Part shown: positions 1 through 7,198 of the stretch, in pieces
How the letters are laid out: every line of letters starts with the position of its first letter
Numbering within the stretch: the stretch's first letter is position 1
Source: an uncultured Butyricicoccus sp.
GTDB taxonomy: Bacteria; Bacillota; Clostridia; Oscillospirales; Butyricicoccaceae
NCBI GenBank assembly: GCA_900557315.1
Contig: USSI01000012.1
Span: forward strand, 1-15,843
Direction of reading: 5' to 3'
DNA length: 15,843 bases
The notes under the pieces: model-generated
Told to the model about the DNA's origin: nothing
Databases searched by the model: none
Seen by the model: the letters and a program-made list of their open reading frames with translations, nothing else
Translations under genes and position numbers: made by a program

Positions 1-432
1 GGAATGCTCTGCGATGACCTTTCGTGTTCCCACCTCTGCCGCCATATTAAACGGAACTTCCTGGTCGAACCAGGGCGTATGTACCATTCTTGGCTGTTCA
101 TTTTCGATATAGCCCAGGGCGCTGGGGATGATGTAGCCCACACAGTCGATCATGCGAATCCGCATTCGGGCATTGTCTCCCAGCGTCAGTTCCACAGCAT
201 CTTCCGGGATGAACTTCGGCTCTGTGGTCATGATCGTTCTGCCGGCGGCGGATTGGGGCAGCTCATCCGTGGCACGTTCTTTCCACGCCTCGTTCTGGAT
301 GTTGGGGATGACCAGCTGTTCCATGAACCGTTTGATGAAGGTGGACTTTCCCGAACGCACCGGACCGACCACGCCTACATAAATGTCGCCGCCTGTACGG
401 CAGGCAATGTCCTCATAGATCGTATTTGCCAT
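1..432 (-). CDS. spoIVA: Stage IV sporulation protein A (SpoIVA), N-terminal part, cut by the window edge
   Basis: SpoIVA is the ATPase that polymerises on the outer forespore membrane and forms the basement layer of the spore coat. The first 144 residues are visible, and the gene runs off the left edge. The N-terminus reads like the family: a TGGDIYVGVVG strand (13-23), a Walker A loop GPVRSGKST (23-31), the switch-like stretch DELPQSAAGRTIMTTEPKF (56-74) and a DCVGY Walker B-type motif (96-100). The ATG at 432 is preceded by AGGAGGT about nine bases upstream. It lies 20 bp downstream of the chimeric ORF whose tail is a LysM domain like that of SipL, the known SpoIVA partner in Clostridioides difficile. 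This end therefore looks like a sipL-spoIVA sporulation locus. Identification is firm; only the C-terminal part is unseen. Confidence 0.93.
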   Translation of the reverse strand, partial: MANTIYEDIACRTGGDIYVGVVGPVRSGKSTFIKRFMEQLVIPNIQNEAWKERATDELPQSAAGRTIMTTEPKFIPEDAVELTLGDNARMRIRMIDCVGYIIPSALGYIENEQPRMVHTPWFDQEVPFNMAAEVGTRKVIAEHS

Positions 433-452
433 AGTTGCTGTACCTCCTGCCG

Positions 453-1238
453 TTACTGCACAATGGGGATGAAGAGCATCCCTGCTGTGGTCAGCTGTTC
501 GTTTGTCAGATCGTTTTCCTCCATGATCGCCCCGACGCTGGTGCGGCACCGTTTGGCGATATCCCAGACGTTTTCATGCTCTACGCCGTAGTACAGCTTG
601 AGTGCATAGTCGCCGTCCCGTACCAGCTCCGCAATATATTTGCCGATCTGACGGTCCGCGTCGGTAATCTTCGCCGGAGGGGACTCCGGCAGCGGCTCCC
701 ACGAGCACAGGAAGCCGTCGATCTCGGAAACATGCACAAAGCTCTCGCCGAACGTGCGCGGCATGTTCGGGTTGACCTCCGCAATCACGGTCTTCGCGGA
801 CTTGACCGCCTGTGCACCATAGTCGCAGGACAGGCCGAGCGACACATACCCGCGCTCGTCCGGGGGCGAACAGGTAAACGCGAACACATCCACCGGCAGC
901 GTCCCATCACGGAACAGGCGGGGGATATCCGAGAAGAACACCGGCGTATAATCCGCGCGGTGCTCCGCGATCGGCTTGCGCGCCGCGCCGCCTACGAACA
1001 GCGCGTTGTGGCGGAAGTGGCTCTCCATCCCGGGCTGCATATACTCGCCCGTGCCGAGGTACACCATGTGCGCCACCTCGACATTATGGAACTGCTCCGC
1101 CATGCGCGCCATCGTGCGCTGGAAGATAATCGGCTCGCCTACCGCATGGCCGAACACCACGCGGTCCCCGTCATGGATCACGCTCACCGCCTGCTCCGGC
1201 GTCATCGTGTGTTCTTTATAATACTTTCTCCAGTCCAT
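453..1238 (-). CDS. Chimeric ORF: N-terminal half of 4-hydroxybutyrate-type CoA-transferase joined to a C-terminal LysM (SipL-like) domain
   Basis: Residues 1 to about 210 match the N-terminal domain of acetate-dependent 4-hydroxybutyrate/butyryl CoA-transferases, starting MDWRKYYKEH and including SPPDERGYVSLG (124-134) and FVHVSEID (167-174). These enzymes are normally about 440 residues. Here the reading frame leaves the family just after the IGKYIAELVRDGD stretch (198-210), where homologues go on to the conserved GIG.IPDAV region. The remainder (about 211-261) is instead a LysM-like domain: VWDIAKRCRTSVGAIMEEND, then LFIPIV at the end. That matches the C-terminus of DUF3794/LysM proteins such as SipL. 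The catalytic glutamate of the CoA-transferase family lies in the missing half, so transferase activity is not expected. The ATG at 1238 has GGGAGGG just upstream and follows the dehydrogenase gene by 15 bp, as in an operon. The ORF is open throughout; whether it is a real gene or a misjoin is unresolved. Confidence 0.85.
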   Translation of the reverse strand: MDWRKYYKEHTMTPEQAVSVIHDGDRVVFGHAVGEPIIFQRTMARMAEQFHNVEVAHMVYLGTGEYMQPGMESHFRHNALFVGGAARKPIAEHRADYTPVFFSDIPRLFRDGTLPVDVFAFTCSPPDERGYVSLGLSCDYGAQAVKSAKTVIAEVNPNMPRTFGESFVHVSEIDGFLCSWEPLPESPPAKITDADRQIGKYIAELVRDGDYALKLYYGVEHENVWDIAKRCRTSVGAIMEENDLTNEQLTTAGMLFIPIVQ

Positions 1239-1253
1239 TCTTTGCCCTCCCGC

Positions 1254-2375
1254 TTAATATGCCGCGCGGTAGATCGCAAGGATATCCTCCTCGGACAGCT
1301 CTACATAGTTGTTGCCGAGCAGGCGCTGCTGGGTCTCGATCACGTTGTGCGCAAATTCCGGCAGTTCTTCCGCCGTGACGCCGTGCTCATGCAGCGGCCC
1401 CTTGAGCAGCACTTCGTCCATCAGGCTGTACAGCTTTTCGAGTGCGAATACCGGCTCCACGTCCAGTTCCTTCGCCAGCAGCTCTTCCAGCTGGTTGAGC
1501 TTGCCGATCGGTTTCTTCTCCTGATATTTGCGCATCACGTCCGCAAACATCAGCTGGTTGGCCTGCCCGTGCGGGATGTGGTGTACGCCGCCGAGCGGAT
1601 ACGCCATCGCGTGTACTGCCGCGCAGCCCGCATGGCCGAACGCAATGCCTGCATAGTTGGACGCGCGCAGGAACTCCAGCGCATGCTTCTTCCAGCCGTC
1701 CTTGCTGCCGGACGCCACCGCATCCTTCCAGCTGCGCAGGATCATTTGCAGCGCCTTTTCCGAGAACATCTCGCTGATCGGGCACGCATTCGGGCTGAGG
1801 TAGCTCTCCACCGCGTGTACCATCGCGTCGATCGACGAGGTCGCAAACACCTGGTACGGCAGGCTTGCCAGCATCGCCGGGACCAGCGCCGCCTCATCCG
1901 CGAACATCGAGGGGGACACCAGGCCGACCTTGACGCCCTTGGTGGTGCGGTTGATGATCGAGATATTGGTCACCTCGCTGCCCGTGCCGCAGGTCGTCGG
2001 TACGATAATCAGCGTATGTTCCTTTTCCAGCGACGCCATGCGGTCATACAGGTCGTCCACCTTGTCTTCCGCACGCGCAACCGTCAGCACCTTTGCGATG
2101 TCGATGACCGTGCCGCCGCCCACCGCTACAATGCGGTCATAGTCCTTGCCGCGCAGGTCGTCCAGGATCGCGTCCACCATCACGTCGGTCGGCTCGCCCG
2201 CACCGTACTTCTCCTGGAAGCAGGTGTGGCACCCCAGGTCCAGCTTCGCAATCGTGGGGTTGTAAATATATTCGTTCGTCAGGATCAGGTCGCGCGCGCC
2301 GAGCTTCAGCTCGTTTGCGAGCGTGCCGAAATCTGCATATTCCGCTATGGATGGGATCAGCTGAAAGGCTTTCAT
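1254..2375 (-). CDS. Iron-containing alcohol dehydrogenase, 4-hydroxybutyrate dehydrogenase-like (candidate malonate-semialdehyde reductase)
   Basis: A 373-residue group III (iron-dependent) alcohol dehydrogenase of normal length. The nucleotide-binding signature VGGGTVIDIAK is at 85-95 and PTTCGTGSEVTN at 126-137. Expected metal ligands are D183, H187, H255 and H269, with the AGIAFGHAG and HHIPHGQAN family motifs. From memory of the family, the closest recognisable relative is Clostridium kluyveri 4-hydroxybutyrate dehydrogenase (shared ILTNE, FQEKYG.GEP and QQRLL.NNY stretches). It sits between iolB and a 4-hydroxybutyrate-type CoA-transferase, with 18 and 15 bp gaps. In this inositol setting the likely substrate is malonate semialdehyde, giving 3-hydroxypropionate and reoxidising NADH from IolG. 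That is inference; succinate semialdehyde is the alternative. Start ATG at 2375 follows a G-rich Shine-Dalgarno. Confidence 0.88.
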   Translation of the reverse strand: MKAFQLIPSIAEYADFGTLANELKLGARDLILTNEYIYNPTIAKLDLGCHTCFQEKYGAGEPTDVMVDAILDDLRGKDYDRIVAVGGGTVIDIAKVLTVARAEDKVDDLYDRMASLEKEHTLIIVPTTCGTGSEVTNISIINRTTKGVKVGLVSPSMFADEAALVPAMLASLPYQVFATSSIDAMVHAVESYLSPNACPISEMFSEKALQMILRSWKDAVASGSKDGWKKHALEFLRASNYAGIAFGHAGCAAVHAMAYPLGGVHHIPHGQANQLMFADVMRKYQEKKPIGKLNQLEELLAKELDVEPVFALEKLYSLMDEVLLKGPLHEHGVTAEELPEFAHNVIETQQRLLGNNYVELSEEDILAIYRAAY

Positions 2376-2393
2376 TGTTTTTTCCCCCTTAAA

Positions 2394-3176
2394 TCAGATT
2401 TCCGGGAAATACTTGGCGTCCGGCGCGGTCACCCACTCGTATTCCTTGACAACCGTGGTGACGATGTTCTTGTCGTCCTGCAGGCGGATGCACCACAGGT
2501 AGTACTCCGCATAACCGGGCGCTGCCGCCTGCGAATGGGTTACATTGCAGGGCATACCGGTCAGGTCGTTGTGCTTTACCTTGTAAGCGTCGTCGCCGTA
2601 CTCCGCCAGGCCGTAGCCATTCTCCGGCAGGAACTTGTAGTAGTACATCTCCGGCTCCACGTGCTGGTGCGGCGGGTAAGAGGACCACTTGCCGGGGAAG
2701 TGTACGACTTCGCCGATGAAGAAGTTGGTCTCCGGGCAGTTGGAGCGGTCGAAGAAGGTGCGCACCATGCGGGTGGAGCACTCGTTCATCTGGCCCGCGC
2801 CGCGCTCCTCGTTCGCGCACAGGCAGTCCTCCGGACGCATCAGCTTTGCTTCGAAGCTGCGCCCATTCTCCGTACGTGCAACAGCGACTTCGGTCTCGGA
2901 CTCTGCAGTGATGGTTACCTTGGTGTTCTCCGGCACGTGCAGCAGGATCGCACCCTCATGGAAGCAGTCAACGGTCTCGGTCTTGCCGTCCCACGCGAAG
3001 GTTACCTTGCCGGAGAGCAGGTCGTAAACAACCTCCTGCGCATAGTCAAAGTGCATCACGTCGCCCGCCGACATCTTCACGACGCCGAACTCAAGCCCCA
3101 TCATTTCCGGGTTCTCCACCGCGGAAACCATCTTGTTGTAGCCCTTCTCAAACGGGCCTTTGCTGGTGTATTTCAT
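2394..3176 (-). CDS. iolB: 5-deoxy-glucuronate isomerase IolB
   Basis: IolB isomerises 5-deoxy-D-glucuronate, the product of IolD, to 2-deoxy-5-keto-D-gluconate in cytosolic inositol breakdown. The 260-residue protein is a double-cupin KduI/IolB family member of about the usual length. The C-terminal cupin carries the metal site, with GKWSSYPPHQH at 162-172 followed by EPEMYYYKF, H170 and H172 being the likely ligands. THSQAAAPGYAEYYLWCIR near the C-terminus is also typical. The ATG at 3176 is preceded by AAAAGGAGCG at good spacing. It lies 245 bp downstream of iolD on the same strand and 18 bp upstream of the dehydrogenase gene. It could be read from the iolD promoter or from its own (-10-like TATAAT in the gap). 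Confidence 0.95.
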   Translation of the reverse strand: MKYTSKGPFEKGYNKMVSAVENPEMMGLEFGVVKMSAGDVMHFDYAQEVVYDLLSGKVTFAWDGKTETVDCFHEGAILLHVPENTKVTITAESETEVAVARTENGRSFEAKLMRPEDCLCANEERGAGQMNECSTRMVRTFFDRSNCPETNFFIGEVVHFPGKWSSYPPHQHVEPEMYYYKFLPENGYGLAEYGDDAYKVKHNDLTGMPCNVTHSQAAAPGYAEYYLWCIRLQDDKNIVTTVVKEYEWVTAPDAKYFPEI

Positions 3177-3421
3177 GGGTTTTCGCTCCTTTTCCCAACT
3201 TCGAGTAGCAAACAGCCGCCCGCTCTGAACGGGCGGCTGTGCCTGGAATCTGATTATATATGGTTAAGTACCGGGCTTTCCCCTTCCTCCTGATACCATC
3301 CCGCGCAGCGCGCGCTGCCCTGCACGCCCTGCTCTCCGGACGGCGTGAGAGAAAATAGTTTCAGAGAATGCAATGGGCGTTCAAGCCATGGAAGAAGAAA
3401 AGGGAATAACAGGTGTATGCC
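3177..3421 (-). promoter_or_regulatory. iolD-iolB intergenic leader with a TATAAT box and a GC-rich hairpin
   Basis: No gene fits this 245-bp stretch. Reading on the minus strand, an exact TATAAT lies at 3258-3253, but with no recognisable -35 box 16-18 bp upstream. Downstream of it, at 3240-3212, is a perfect 11-bp inverted repeat (ACAGCCGCCCG, 7-nt loop) followed by only three T residues. The hairpin would therefore sit in the 5' leader of iolB if the TATAAT is used, or act as a weak intercistronic terminator or stabiliser for iolD read-through. A self-complementary GCAGCGCGCGCTGC lies near 3305-3318. Promoter assignment is tentative. Confidence 0.4.
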
Positions 3422-5374
3422 TCAGTACATTCTCGCCTCTGCGAGGTGGTCGTCAATGCGCTTGCGCGCTTCCTTCACTTCGTCAGACTTGGAGGTGGAA
3501 GCTACGCCGATGTGCCACCAGGACTCATAGCCTTCCGCCATGGTCTTCGGCAGGACCTTCGCGTCGATGATGCACGAGCAGGTCTCCTTCTTCGCATCCT
3601 GGACAGCCTTGCGGAACTCTTCCGGGGTCTTCGCGTAGAACGCCTTCATGCCGTAGCCTTCGCCTACCTTGCCGAAGTCCGTGTAGCAGTACTTGCCGTC
3701 CAGCTTGCCCGTCTCCTCGTTGCGGTGGCGCATCTCGGTTGCCAGCGAGCCAACGCCGTTGCCCATCTGCAGGTTGTTGATGCAGCCGAATGCTGCGTTG
3801 TCGAATACAACGATCGTGATCTTGGCGTTCTCCTGGATCGCGGTCGGGATTTCGGAGTTGAGCATCATGAAGGAGCCGTCGCCAACCAGCGCATAAACTT
3901 CCTTGTCCGGCTCAGCCAGCTTGGAGCCCAGCGCACCAGCGATTTCGTAACCCATGCAGGATGCGCCGTATTCCATGTTGTAGGAATCCTTCGCGTCGGT
4001 CACCCACAGGCGCTCGAGGTCTGCCGGCAGCGAGCCTGCCGCTGCAACAACGATCGCGTCGTCGTCGATCTCTTCACGCAGGATGCCGACTGCATTGGAC
4101 TCGGTGATGGTGCCGCCGATGTCGTTGATGTAATCGGTCATGATCTTCTCGGTCCAGCTCGGTACGCACGGTACGAACTTGCCTTCGCCGAAGCCTTCGC
4201 CATGATACTGGACGCCCAGTACGCGCAGGCGCTCTTCTTCCCAAACCTTGCGGATGTTCTCGATCTCGTCGGTGTAAGCGGTCTTGTAGTTCGCTTCCTT
4301 CAGCTTCGCCATAACCGCCTCGAGGGTAACCTTCGCGTCGCCTACGCAGCGGGTCGCGTCCAGCTTTTCCGCATGGAACTCGGAGGTGTTGATCGCCAGG
4401 ACCTTGATGTCCGGGTTGCGGAACAGGACCCACTTGGAACCGGTGACGAAGTCGTTGAAACGGGTGCCGACGCCGATTACCAGGTCGCAGTCCTTGCACA
4501 GCTCGTTGGCTGCCAGGCCGCCGGTGACGCCGATGCCGCCGACAGAAAGCTCGAACGAATCCGGCAGAGCGGAGTGGCCGGCCTGGGTCTGGGATACCGG
4601 GATGTTGAACGCCTTGCAGAACTCCATAACGGTCTCGCCGGCTTCGGAGTAACGGACGCCGCCGCCGGAGATGAGCATCGGCTTCTTGGATGCCTTAATC
4701 ATCTCAACCGCCTGGTTCACCTCGTAGTCGTCCGCTACGCGGCGGGCAACGTGATGGACGCGCTTCTGGAAGAAGTAGTCCGGATACTCAAAGCTTTCGC
4801 CCTGTACGTCCTGCGGCAGGGAGATAACAGCGGTGCCGCAGTTTGCGGTGTCGGTCAGCACGCGCATTGCGTTGACCATCGCGCTCATCACCTGCTCCGG
4901 GCGCGAAATACGGTCCCAGTACTTGGCAACCGGCTTGAAGCAGTCCGACGCGGTCATCGACAGGTCGGTCGGTACCTCCAGCTGCTGGAGCACCGGGTCC
5001 GGCTGACGGGTTGCGAAGGAGTCCGACGGGAACAGCAGAAGCGGGATGTTGTTAATGGTAGCGGTGAGGGCTGCGGTTACCATGTTCGCCGCGCCGACAC
5101 CGATCGAGGACGAGCAAGCAATGATCTTGCGGCGGTTGTTCTGCTTTGCATAGGAAATAGCAGCGTGCGCCATGCCCTGCTCGTTGCGGCCCTGGTATAC
5201 GCGGAGATGGCCCGGGTCCTCTTCCAGTGCCTGGCCCAGGCCGACTACCATGCCGTGGCCGAAGATGGTGAAGATGCCGTCCACGAACGGCTCTACTTTG
5301 CCGTCCATCTCAATGTACTGCTGGTTCAGGAATTTGACGATCGCCTGGCCAACTGTCATCTTGGTTTTGCTCAT
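3422..5374 (-). CDS. iolD: 3D-(3,5/4)-trihydroxycyclohexane-1,2-dione acylhydrolase (decyclizing) IolD
   Basis: A ThDP-dependent enzyme that opens the diketo-inositol ring to give 5-deoxy-D-glucuronate. At 650 residues it is close to Bacillus subtilis IolD (637). The N-terminal pyrimidine-binding domain has IFGHGMVVGLGQAL (37-50) and YQGRNEQGMAH (60-70), where E65 is the cofactor-activating glutamate. TNMVT-like ANMVTAALTATIN and FATRQPDPVLQQLE follow, both characteristic of IolD. The C-terminal pyrophosphate domain has the GDGS...N ThDP/Mg motif around residue 495 (GDGSFMMLNSE). The ATG at 5374 has AAGGAGGAAG immediately upstream. It is the first gene of the minus-strand group iolD-iolB-dehydrogenase-CoA-transferase. 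A probable activator-type promoter lies at 5438-5489. Confidence 0.97.
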   Translation of the reverse strand: MSKTKMTVGQAIVKFLNQQYIEMDGKVEPFVDGIFTIFGHGMVVGLGQALEEDPGHLRVYQGRNEQGMAHAAISYAKQNNRRKIIACSSSIGVGAANMVTAALTATINNIPLLLFPSDSFATRQPDPVLQQLEVPTDLSMTASDCFKPVAKYWDRISRPEQVMSAMVNAMRVLTDTANCGTAVISLPQDVQGESFEYPDYFFQKRVHHVARRVADDYEVNQAVEMIKASKKPMLISGGGVRYSEAGETVMEFCKAFNIPVSQTQAGHSALPDSFELSVGGIGVTGGLAANELCKDCDLVIGVGTRFNDFVTGSKWVLFRNPDIKVLAINTSEFHAEKLDATRCVGDAKVTLEAVMAKLKEANYKTAYTDEIENIRKVWEEERLRVLGVQYHGEGFGEGKFVPCVPSWTEKIMTDYINDIGGTITESNAVGILREEIDDDAIVVAAAGSLPADLERLWVTDAKDSYNMEYGASCMGYEIAGALGSKLAEPDKEVYALVGDGSFMMLNSEIPTAIQENAKITIVVFDNAAFGCINNLQMGNGVGSLATEMRHRNEETGKLDGKYCYTDFGKVGEGYGMKAFYAKTPEEFRKAVQDAKKETCSCIIDAKVLPKTMAEGYESWWHIGVASTSKSDEVKEARKRIDDHLAEARMY

Positions 5375-5437
5375 GTTTCTTCCTCCTTGAACTGTGTGAC
5401 TCTCTCGGGCTTTTGGCTACCCTTGTTTGTTGTATAT

Positions 5438-5489
5438 AGTGTATCATTTCCTGCCCCGGATTTCTTCTAACATCTTGGTTTCTTGCAAA
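5438..5489 (-). promoter_or_regulatory. Putative iolD promoter with an operator-like element shared with iolE
   Basis: On the minus strand, TACACT (5443-5438) with TGA directly before it forms an extended -10 (TGnTACACT). The -35 position, 17 nt upstream, is poor. A 29-nt element at 5489-5461 (starting TTTGCAAG, then AAACCAAGA) runs into this -35 position. It matches 23 of 29 bases of an element upstream of iolE at 12443-12471, which has the same 17-nt spacing to its own extended -10. This geometry suits an activator contacting RNA polymerase at the -35 region. The identity of the regulator is inference; the AraC proteins nearby are candidates. Confidence 0.55.
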
Positions 5490-5983
5490 TCCTCAAATAA
5501 CTTTTCGTTTGGGGGTTGGTTTTTGTGCAATTTCCTCATTTCTGTGAACCTTTCCGCGGTGCAAGCCGCAGTTTTTCTGTCTGCCGTGAAATCCGGCCCC
5601 GCCGGATTCACATGCGGATTTTTGAATATCTCGCTTTTTGCCGAGGCGTGTTGGCGCCCATACCGCATCCTTTCTGATTTGGAACAATTTTCCCATAAAA
5701 AAGGGCATTATCTCAAGATTTATGAAAATACCTGGTTTTTTACGTGCATTATTTTTCCTGTCTTTTCCACAGCGCCTGCGGGTTTTTTGTTTTATTGCGC
5801 CCGTGCCGCCGGCTGCCGGATAATATTCCAGGGATTTTTACAAATCCTTGCGAACCCACAGCAAACACATAAAACTGAAAGAAACAACGCAGAAAATTTG
5901 CTATCCTATATACAGTAAAAAAACAGAGCGGCCAACACCGCCCTGCTAAAACAATTCACTACATCTTCATTAATAAGGAGTGC
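5490..5983. other. Non-coding AT-richer spacer between iolD and the microprotein gene
   Basis: I see no supported gene in this stretch. A plus-strand open frame exists over 5427-5918 but has no ribosome binding site, starts with TTG codons and has an unconvincing composition. An inverted repeat AATCCGGC/GCCGGATT with a 3-nt centre lies at 5590-5608, about 215 bp upstream of iolD. It lacks a T-run on either side, so it may be an operator. Base composition drops noticeably compared with the flanking genes, as expected of a regulatory spacer. Confidence 0.5.
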
Positions 5984-5989
5984 ATGATT

Positions 5990-6097
5990 ATGTTGTACAC
6001 CATTATTGCTCTGGCTCTGATTTTCCTCAATATGTACATTTCCGGCCGGGAAGTATATGCTGCCCCGTCCACTGGTACAGGCTATGACTACCGCTGA
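5990..6097 (+). CDS. Single-pass membrane microprotein, 35 residues, function unknown
   Basis: A short reading frame encodes 35 residues. It begins MLYTIIALALIFLNMYI, a single strongly hydrophobic segment (about 2-17), followed by a polar tail SGREVYAAPSTGTGYDYR. The Shine-Dalgarno AAGGAG at 5975-5980 is nine bases before the ATG at 5990. A second in-frame ATG at 5984 would leave only three bases, so 5990 is the better start. A 13-bp terminator follows 40 bases after the stop codon, which makes this a self-contained transcription unit on the plus strand. I do not recognise a family. Genuine translation is supported by RBS, hydrophobic pattern and terminator, but not by homology. Confidence 0.55.
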   Translation: MLYTIIALALIFLNMYISGREVYAAPSTGTGYDYR

Positions 6098-6137
6098 TTC
6101 TGCTTTCCCTTTTCTTCTCTTTTTCTCTTTATCATCT

Positions 6138-6174
6138 GCGCCCCTTCCGATCCCGTCGGAAGGGGCGCCCTTTT
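6138..6174 (+). terminator. Rho-independent terminator of the microprotein unit
   Basis: A perfect 13-bp stem, GCGCCCCTTCCGA at 6138-6150 pairing with 6156-6168 across a 5-nt loop, is followed by CCTTTT. It lies 40 bases after the microprotein stop codon. Confidence 0.85.
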
Positions 6175-6194
6175 CCCCGCGGACAGGGAAAAAC

Positions 6195-6229
6195 AGGCTG
6201 CACAGTTCACCCGCTGTGCAGCCTTTCGT
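6195..6229. terminator. Bidirectional terminator between the microprotein and the frameshifted araC gene
   Basis: A perfect 11-bp stem AGGCTGCACAG (6195-6205) pairs with 6214-6224 around an 8-nt loop. On the plus strand TTCGTTTTT follows. On the minus strand the stem is followed by GTTTTTCCC, just beyond the regulator stop codon at 6232, so it can end transcription from either side. Confidence 0.85.
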
Positions 6230-6231
6230 TT

Positions 6232-7162
6232 TTATTCTTTATTCTTTTTGCGCCGGCCCCTTGCGCCCGTCTTTTTCTCGTTCTGCGTGACAATATAGTT
6301 CTGGCGGAACTTGTTGGGCGGCATGCCGACGTTTTTGGTAAACTGCAGATTAAAATAGCTCTGTGTATCGTAACCCACCATCTCGGCAATGCGCGTAATC
6401 GGCAGGTCGGTCGTAATCAGCAGGGGGCGGACGGATGCGGCGGCGCAGGAGATACTGCACCGGGGAATACCCGCTCATCTGCTTGAATACATGGGATAAA
6501 TAGTACGGGCTGATATTCAGCGCCTCCCCCATGCTCTGCAGGGTGATCGGCTCGGTATAGTGTTTATCAATATATTCTTTAATACGCCGCCCCAGCACCG
6601 GAGGCTCTTCCACCGGTTTGTCCTTTTCGGCGTCCGCCCCCTCGGTTACCGCGAGCACCTTGATAAGCAGCGCATGCATCAGGCTGTTGCAGAACGCCTC
6701 AGCCCGCGGTTCATCAGCAACCAGGTTCTGGAACATCATCTCAAACAGGACGCGAAGCTCACCAAAGCTGCGTCCGGTTGGGAATACATAGCCTGCATCC
6801 TGCGCAATGAGCATATTGGGACGCAGGCCGGGCATATGCAGCCCGCCGATGGCGACGCAGTAGCTGCCGATCTCAATATCCGGCCCGGATATCTCGTCGT
6901 GCACCACGCCCGCGTTGTACACGAGCAGGTCGCCCGGCTGGATGAAATATTTTTTATCGTGGATCAGATATTCACTCGACCCGCTGCAGATCAGGATAAT
7001 CTCGACAAAGTCCTCGTGTGCGTGCATCACACGCGGATGCGCGCTCGCATCCGGGCGGATGTCGCTGACATAGAGCAGCTTCGGGTGATTCTCGCCGATA
7101 AAAACGGGCTGGGGGTCTTTTTTTACGAAGCATTGTACATTCAGCGGATTTTGCTGCGCCAT
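6232..7162 (-). pseudogene. AraC-family transcriptional regulator with N-terminal cupin, frameshifted in the HTH domain
   Basis: The N-terminal part is a cupin-type sensing domain (HAHEDFVEIILICSGS and FIQPGDLLVYNAGVVHDE), followed by the first AraC helix-turn-helix (LQSMGEALNISPYYLSHVFKQ). The frame then goes wrong: after RRRI it reads RPPPADYDRP and stops at 6350. In a second frame the expected continuation is intact: LLITTDLPITRIAEMVGYD, then FTKNVGMPPNKFRQNY, with a stop at 6232. The paralogue at 7257-8120 has 15 nt between its RRI and LL codons; here only 10 nt remain (6424-6433), a net loss of five bases. The ORF as read lacks the second DNA-recognition helix. The ATG at 7162 has a good AAAGGAG. 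A sequencing error in this GC-rich spot is the main alternative to true inactivation. Confidence 0.82.
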
Positions 7163-7189
7163 GTTCGGTCTCCTTTATCTTTTTTATAT

Positions 7190-7198
7190 ATTATAGCA
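7190..7198 (-). promoter_or_regulatory. Extended -10 promoter of the frameshifted araC gene
   Basis: On the minus strand, TGCTATAAT (7198-7190) is an exact extended -10 box, 27 bp upstream of the ATG at 7162. No clear -35 is seen, which is usual for extended -10 promoters. About 20 bp further upstream lies the inverted repeat GCAAA-AG-TTTGC (7220-7231), a possible operator. Confidence 0.6.

Noticed and set aside
4..591. A 195-codon plus-strand frame at the left edge
   Set aside because: Antisense to spoIVA and the LysM end of the chimeric ORF, whose protein motifs are unmistakable on the other strand.
435..3293. A 952-codon open frame on the plus strand
   Set aside because: It lies antisense to the CoA-transferase, dehydrogenase and iolB genes. 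It shows the Arg/His/Val-rich composition of a GC-codon shadow and has no family resemblance.
3413..5470. A 685-codon open frame on the plus strand
   Set aside because: Antisense shadow of iolD; no ribosome binding site and no recognisable domain.
5427..5918. A 163-codon plus-strand frame in the iolD upstream spacer
   Set aside because: It begins with TTG codons, has no Shine-Dalgarno, overlaps the probable iolD promoter, and is Phe/Cys-rich as expected of AT-richer non-coding DNA.
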